The notes under the pieces were generated by a model. It was not told the DNA's origin, did not search any database, and was given only the letters and a program-made list of their open reading frames with translations. DNA of 64,000 nucleotides. Origin: an uncultured Sphingorhabdus sp. (lineage in GTDB: Bacteria > Pseudomonadota > Alphaproteobacteria > Sphingomonadales > Sphingomonadaceae). The DNA is taken from NCBI GenBank assembly GCA_947501885.1, contig CANMXN010000001.1, forward strand, positions 1,240,001 through 1,304,000, read 5' to 3'. Positions 61,274 through 64,000 of this stretch are shown here, one piece after another. Numbering within the stretch: the stretch's first letter is position 1; each line of letters opens with the position of its first letter. The position numbers were made by a program, and so were the translations under genes.

Positions 61274-61833
61274 AATATGTCATCGGCTCCACCATTATTC
61301 ATGCTACGGCAAAGCGTAAAAAGCAAATCAGAAAGGCGATTTATATAAGCCATAGCTGCTGGATTCACACCATGCTCATTATGAGCTGCTGTAATGGAGC
61401 GTTCTGCACGGCGTGTGATAGCGCGCGCCAAATGCAATGCCGATGCAGAGGCACTGCCGCCTGGTAATATAAAGCTGTTTAAAGGCTGTAAATCAGCATT
61501 GGTTTCATCAATTAGATTTTCCAACCATATGATGCGCTCATCAATAATGCGCAGCACCATTTCGCTGGGCGTAAAATCATCGCCTGGCGTTGCTATATCT
61601 GCGCCCAGATCAAACAAATCATTTTGAATGGCCCGAAGGCTGGCAAGCACATTAGAATGCTGCGGATATTCTGTTTGGATAGCAGAAATGGCAAGGCCTA
61701 TGGTGCAATTACATTCATCAACATCGCCAATGGCTTGCATACGCGAATCATATTTGGCGATACGCGATCCATCCGCCAAACCGCTGGTGCCATCATCACC
61801 CGTACGTGTATAAATTTTGTTCAATTTAACCAT
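61249..61833 (-). CDS. Cob(I)alamin adenosyltransferase (PduO-type)
   Basis: A 194-residue PduO-type ATP:cob(I)alamin adenosyltransferase that makes adenosylcobalamin. The ATP site is KIYTRTGDDGTSGLADGSRIAKYDSR, followed by GDVDECNCTIGLA, FILPGGS, and ARAITRRAERSI. It is the first gene of a run with egtB and egtD, overlapping egtB. The functional link between cobalamin and ergothioneine is not evident and may be operon convenience. Confidence 0.92.
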   Translation of the reverse strand: MVKLNKIYTRTGDDGTSGLADGSRIAKYDSRMQAIGDVDECNCTIGLAISAIQTEYPQHSNVLASLRAIQNDLFDLGADIATPGDDFTPSEMVLRIIDERIIWLENLIDETNADLQPLNSFILPGGSASASALHLARAITRRAERSITAAHNEHGVNPAAMAYINRLSDLLFTLCRSMNNGGADDILWVPGGSR

Positions 61834-61902
61834 ATGCGTGCTTGTGATACTCTATTCGATCTTTCTGGTCGATTTTTCTGGTCGATTATTATAGCGTAAC
61901 CA

Positions 61903-62130
61903 TTATCCAGCCGATGCAATAATCATCAACAATACCATGATCGCAATCGCAATAGCTTGCCATTTCACACGAGAAAACATCATCTTATTCTGCGTATGTA
62001 ATGATTTGGGAATACCATTTTCATCAACTTCATTGGGTTTCATATTGGCAAAAGCAATCAAACCTCTGGTCAACGCAAATACAACAGCGCCAACAGCGAA
62101 AACAGCAGCGATAATTAAGACATAGCCCAT
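61903..62130 (-). CDS. HIG1-type twin transmembrane protein
   Basis: A 75-residue protein with two membrane helices (about 3-25 and 52-73) separated by a loop with PNEVDENGIPKSLHTQNKMMFSRVKWQA. The KMMFSRVKWQ pattern is that of the HIG1 domain, proteins linked in mitochondria to respiratory supercomplexes and present in alphaproteobacteria. It precedes the adenosyltransferase by about 70 bases and could be in one transcription unit. Confidence 0.8.
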   Translation of the reverse strand: MGYVLIIAAVFAVGAVVFALTRGLIAFANMKPNEVDENGIPKSLHTQNKMMFSRVKWQAIAIAIMVLLMIIASAG

Positions 62131-62198
62131 CAGGGACTCCTATTACATGATATTGTGCAGCCCAATAGCATCACAATATTGCTCTATAGATAGGCTGT

Positions 62199-63125
62199 TT
62201 ATGATAAATTTCCAGTGATGATTTGATTTTCTTTACAAGAGTTCAACACATCTAAAGCGCTATAACCCTGATTTCGCAAATTATGTAGCGACAATGAGTC
62301 AGCACTTTTTGACAATTTTTCACCATCCTCGCCCAATAATAACGCATGGTGCCAATAAAGCGGTTGCGGCAATTGCAAATGATATTGGAGCAATCGGTGC
62401 AGCGCAGTATATGCAAATAAGTCCATCCCACGGATCACATGAGTAATCTTTGCATCATCACATGTCGCCGCCAAATGATAGCTAGCGGGAGCATCTTTGC
62501 GCCAGATAATAATATCACCAAAAAGTGATGGGTCGGCCAATTGCTCGCCATGCTGCATATCCTGCCAATAGAGCGGCGGTACATTTTGCAATGCTTTTTT
62601 CATATCAAGCCGCCAACAATGAGGTGCATTACGTTCAACCTTCATATGCTTGCAGGTTTCAGGATAATTGGGTCCATCTGGCCCATGTCTCACATTGCAC
62701 GTCTGCAAAACGGCATTAATATCAGAGCGTGTACAATAGCATTTATAGAGCAACTCTTTATCGCGCAAAACATCAAGAGCTGCCTGATATGTTGCCATAT
62801 TATCCGATTGATAAATGATATTGCCATCCCATTGCAGGCCAAGCCATTGCATATCTTGCGCAATCATATCGCAATATTCAGGCCGTGATCGAGAGGCATC
62901 AATATCTTCAATTCGCAGTAAAAATTGGCCTACATCTAGGCCATAATGTCGTTTATAATATTGGACAAATTGATGATTATAATATGCCGATAGCGCATGG
63001 CCTTGATGCAAATATCCATTAGGGCTAGGCGCAAAGCGCGCGCTCACTCTCTGGTCAGCAGGCCTTAATTCCAAAGCCGAAACCAAAATATCTTCCATAT
63101 TTATTATATCAGTATTTGACGTCAT
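62199..63125 (-). CDS. gluQ: Glutamyl-Q tRNA(Asp) synthetase
   Basis: A 308-residue truncated glutamyl-tRNA synthetase that attaches glutamate to queuosine in tRNA-Asp. The catalytic motif RFAPSPNGYLHQGHA (HIGH) is at about 30-44, YCTRSDI with cysteines follows, and GEDGEKLSKSADSLSL (KMSKS) is near 272. The anticodon-binding domain of full GluRS is absent. The start is not certain: an ATG ten codons later is also possible. Confidence 0.9.
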   Translation of the reverse strand: MTSNTDIINMEDILVSALELRPADQRVSARFAPSPNGYLHQGHALSAYYNHQFVQYYKRHYGLDVGQFLLRIEDIDASRSRPEYCDMIAQDMQWLGLQWDGNIIYQSDNMATYQAALDVLRDKELLYKCYCTRSDINAVLQTCNVRHGPDGPNYPETCKHMKVERNAPHCWRLDMKKALQNVPPLYWQDMQHGEQLADPSLFGDIIIWRKDAPASYHLAATCDDAKITHVIRGMDLFAYTALHRLLQYHLQLPQPLYWHHALLLGEDGEKLSKSADSLSLHNLRNQGYSALDVLNSCKENQIITGNLS

Positions 63126-63292
63126 ATCATTATCTATTAGGATAGTATGATGAGCTGTGAAAGTTCAAACATCATAGAGCAAATAATTATGGAGATGCAG
63201 TAACAAAGTCATATCAATGTCATATTTGCATGAAAGATATAATTTCATACAGCAATAGTGGCGATATATTTTGTGATTAAGGGGTAGAGCGA

Positions 63293-63895
63293 ATGTTACG
63301 AGATGCAGAAGCATATGATGCGATAGTGCAAGAATATGATGAAAGCGAGAGCCATCCAGAAAGCTGTCCAGCGCTAGTGCTAAATGCCGACTATACGCCG
63401 CTTAGCTATTATCCGCTCAGCCTCTGGCCTTGGCAGACCGCAATTAAAGCCGTATTTCTTGATAAGGTTGATGTGATTGAAAGCTATGACAGGCACGTCC
63501 ATAGCCCAAGCTTAGATATGAAAATACCATCGGTCATTGCCCTCAAGCAATATGTCAAACCTAATGAATATCCTGCCTTCACACGGTTTAATTTATTTTT
63601 GCGTGATCGGTTTCAGTGCCAATATTGCGGCTCACCCGAAAATCTAACCTTTGATCATGTCATTCCGCGCCGAGCAGGCGGGATCACCAGTTGGGAAAAT
63701 GTCGCTGCGGCTTGCCTTAAGTGCAATCTTAAAAAAGGCGGACGTGACCCCAAACAAGCCCATATGCAGCTCGCCAAAAAACCAATCAAACCGACCAATT
63801 GGCAATTACAAGATTGCGGACGCGCATTTCCGCCCAACCATTTGCATGAAACGTGGCGCGATTGGCTCTATTGGGATTTGGAATTAGAGAGCTAG
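63293..63895 (+). CDS. HNH endonuclease family protein
   Basis: A 200-residue HNH protein. The N-terminal part is ALVLNADYTPLSYYPLSLWPWQTAIKAVFLDKVDV. The zinc/HNH core has FQCQYCGSPENLTFDHVIPRRAGGITSWENVAAACLKCNLKKGG, with the CxxC pairs and the DHVIPR and N motifs. This type is common as a single core gene in alphaproteobacteria and is distinct from phage or restriction nucleases; its role is unproven. AAGGGGT precedes the ATG. Confidence 0.9.
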   Translation: MLRDAEAYDAIVQEYDESESHPESCPALVLNADYTPLSYYPLSLWPWQTAIKAVFLDKVDVIESYDRHVHSPSLDMKIPSVIALKQYVKPNEYPAFTRFNLFLRDRFQCQYCGSPENLTFDHVIPRRAGGITSWENVAAACLKCNLKKGGRDPKQAHMQLAKKPIKPTNWQLQDCGRAFPPNHLHETWRDWLYWDLELES

Positions 63896-63918
63896 GGACA
63901 GAATCTAATATAACTGAT

Positions 63919-64000
63919 TTAATTATCTGGCTCATCATTTGTTTTGTCGCTAAGCGCAGGCACCGCTTTAGCTGCGTCACTAGCTGTTATTCCAGGTGGC
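63919..64000 (-). CDS. 3' end of a minus-strand gene running off the window
   Basis: The last visible codons read PPGITASDAAKAVPALSDKTNDEPDN before a stop at 63919. The frame is open to the window edge. This is only a hydrophilic tail, so no family can be named; it is convergent with the HNH gene. Confidence 0.4.
   Translation of the reverse strand, partial: PPGITASDAAKAVPALSDKTNDEPDN

Noticed and set aside
1-64000. tRNA or rRNA genes
   Set aside because: The intergenic regions were read for T-loop and anticodon-arm patterns and no cloverleaf or rRNA-like stretch was found.

Overview
The window reads as a chromosomal segment of an AT-leaning alphaproteobacterium of the order Sphingomonadales. 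Supporting this are a UrcA-family protein, an RcnB-family periplasmic protein, a class I (archaeal-type) lysyl-tRNA synthetase, a TonB-ExbB-ExbD locus with three ExbD copies, genes of the exosortase A (XrtA) type, a short stand-alone asparaginase, and gene orders (lnt-metK-trmB; thiS-thiG/aroQ/accB-accC; rpmF-plsX-fabH-ihfA-merR) that I associate with sphingomonads. The family assignments rest on motifs read from the translated sequence; no database search was possible.

Layout. 1-2.6 kb: end of a YqaA-like membrane protein, a secreted protein with a TonB-C-like tail, and two facing gene remnants. 2.7-8.8 kb: lnt, metK, a diguanylate cyclase on the other strand, trmB, then an AT-rich secreted orphan followed by a second copy of the trmB 3' end. 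8.8-14.4 kb: an S9 peptidase, DUF2200, an orphan, a LytS/LytR-type two-component pair and urcA. 14.6-18.7 kb: thiamine (thiS, thiG), shikimate (aroQ) and fatty-acid initiation (accB, accC) genes. 18.9-27.4 kb: RcnB-like protein, amidohydrolase, 2OG-Fe(II) dioxygenase, DUF885 protein, GST, an intergenic region with two palindromic repeats, argE and a fatty acid desaturase. 27.4-33.3 kb: asparaginase, lysS, a Fe-S DinG/Rad3-type helicase and a SixA-like phosphatase. 33.4-36.5 kb: rpmF-plsX-fabH-ihfA-merR on the minus strand.

36.8-40.2 kb: MAPEG protein, a metalloprotease-like gene with no canonical start codon, an MBL hydrolase, and a control locus made of an S24 (LexA/CI-like) repressor divergent from two small genes, with paired operators and a LexA-type direct repeat between them. 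40.2-45.8 kb: an acidic membrane protein, then an exosortase-A-associated surface polysaccharide set (glycosyltransferase, small membrane protein, O-glycosylation ligase-like protein, acyltransferase). 45.9-49.2 kb: MscS channel, MaoC, thiolase and a monooxygenase-fold protein. 49.2-49.7 kb: a gene-poor stretch with twin hairpins and a 30-residue membrane microprotein. 49.7-54.5 kb: GNAT, dipeptide epimerase, intracellular PHA depolymerase and an ABC exporter. 54.5-57.8 kb: tonB-exbB-exbD-exbD-exbD. 58-64 kb: secreted orphan, an ergothioneine pair (egtB, egtD) joined to a cobalamin adenosyltransferase, HIG1-type protein, gluQRS and an HNH endonuclease.

Most of the window is housekeeping. The parts most worth a second look are the S24 repressor control region, the trmB 3' duplication around an orphan, the start-less metalloprotease, the 49.3-49.5 kb intergenic region, and the internally punctuated triple-ExbD locus. 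No tRNA, rRNA, CRISPR array, insertion sequence or prophage structural gene was seen.
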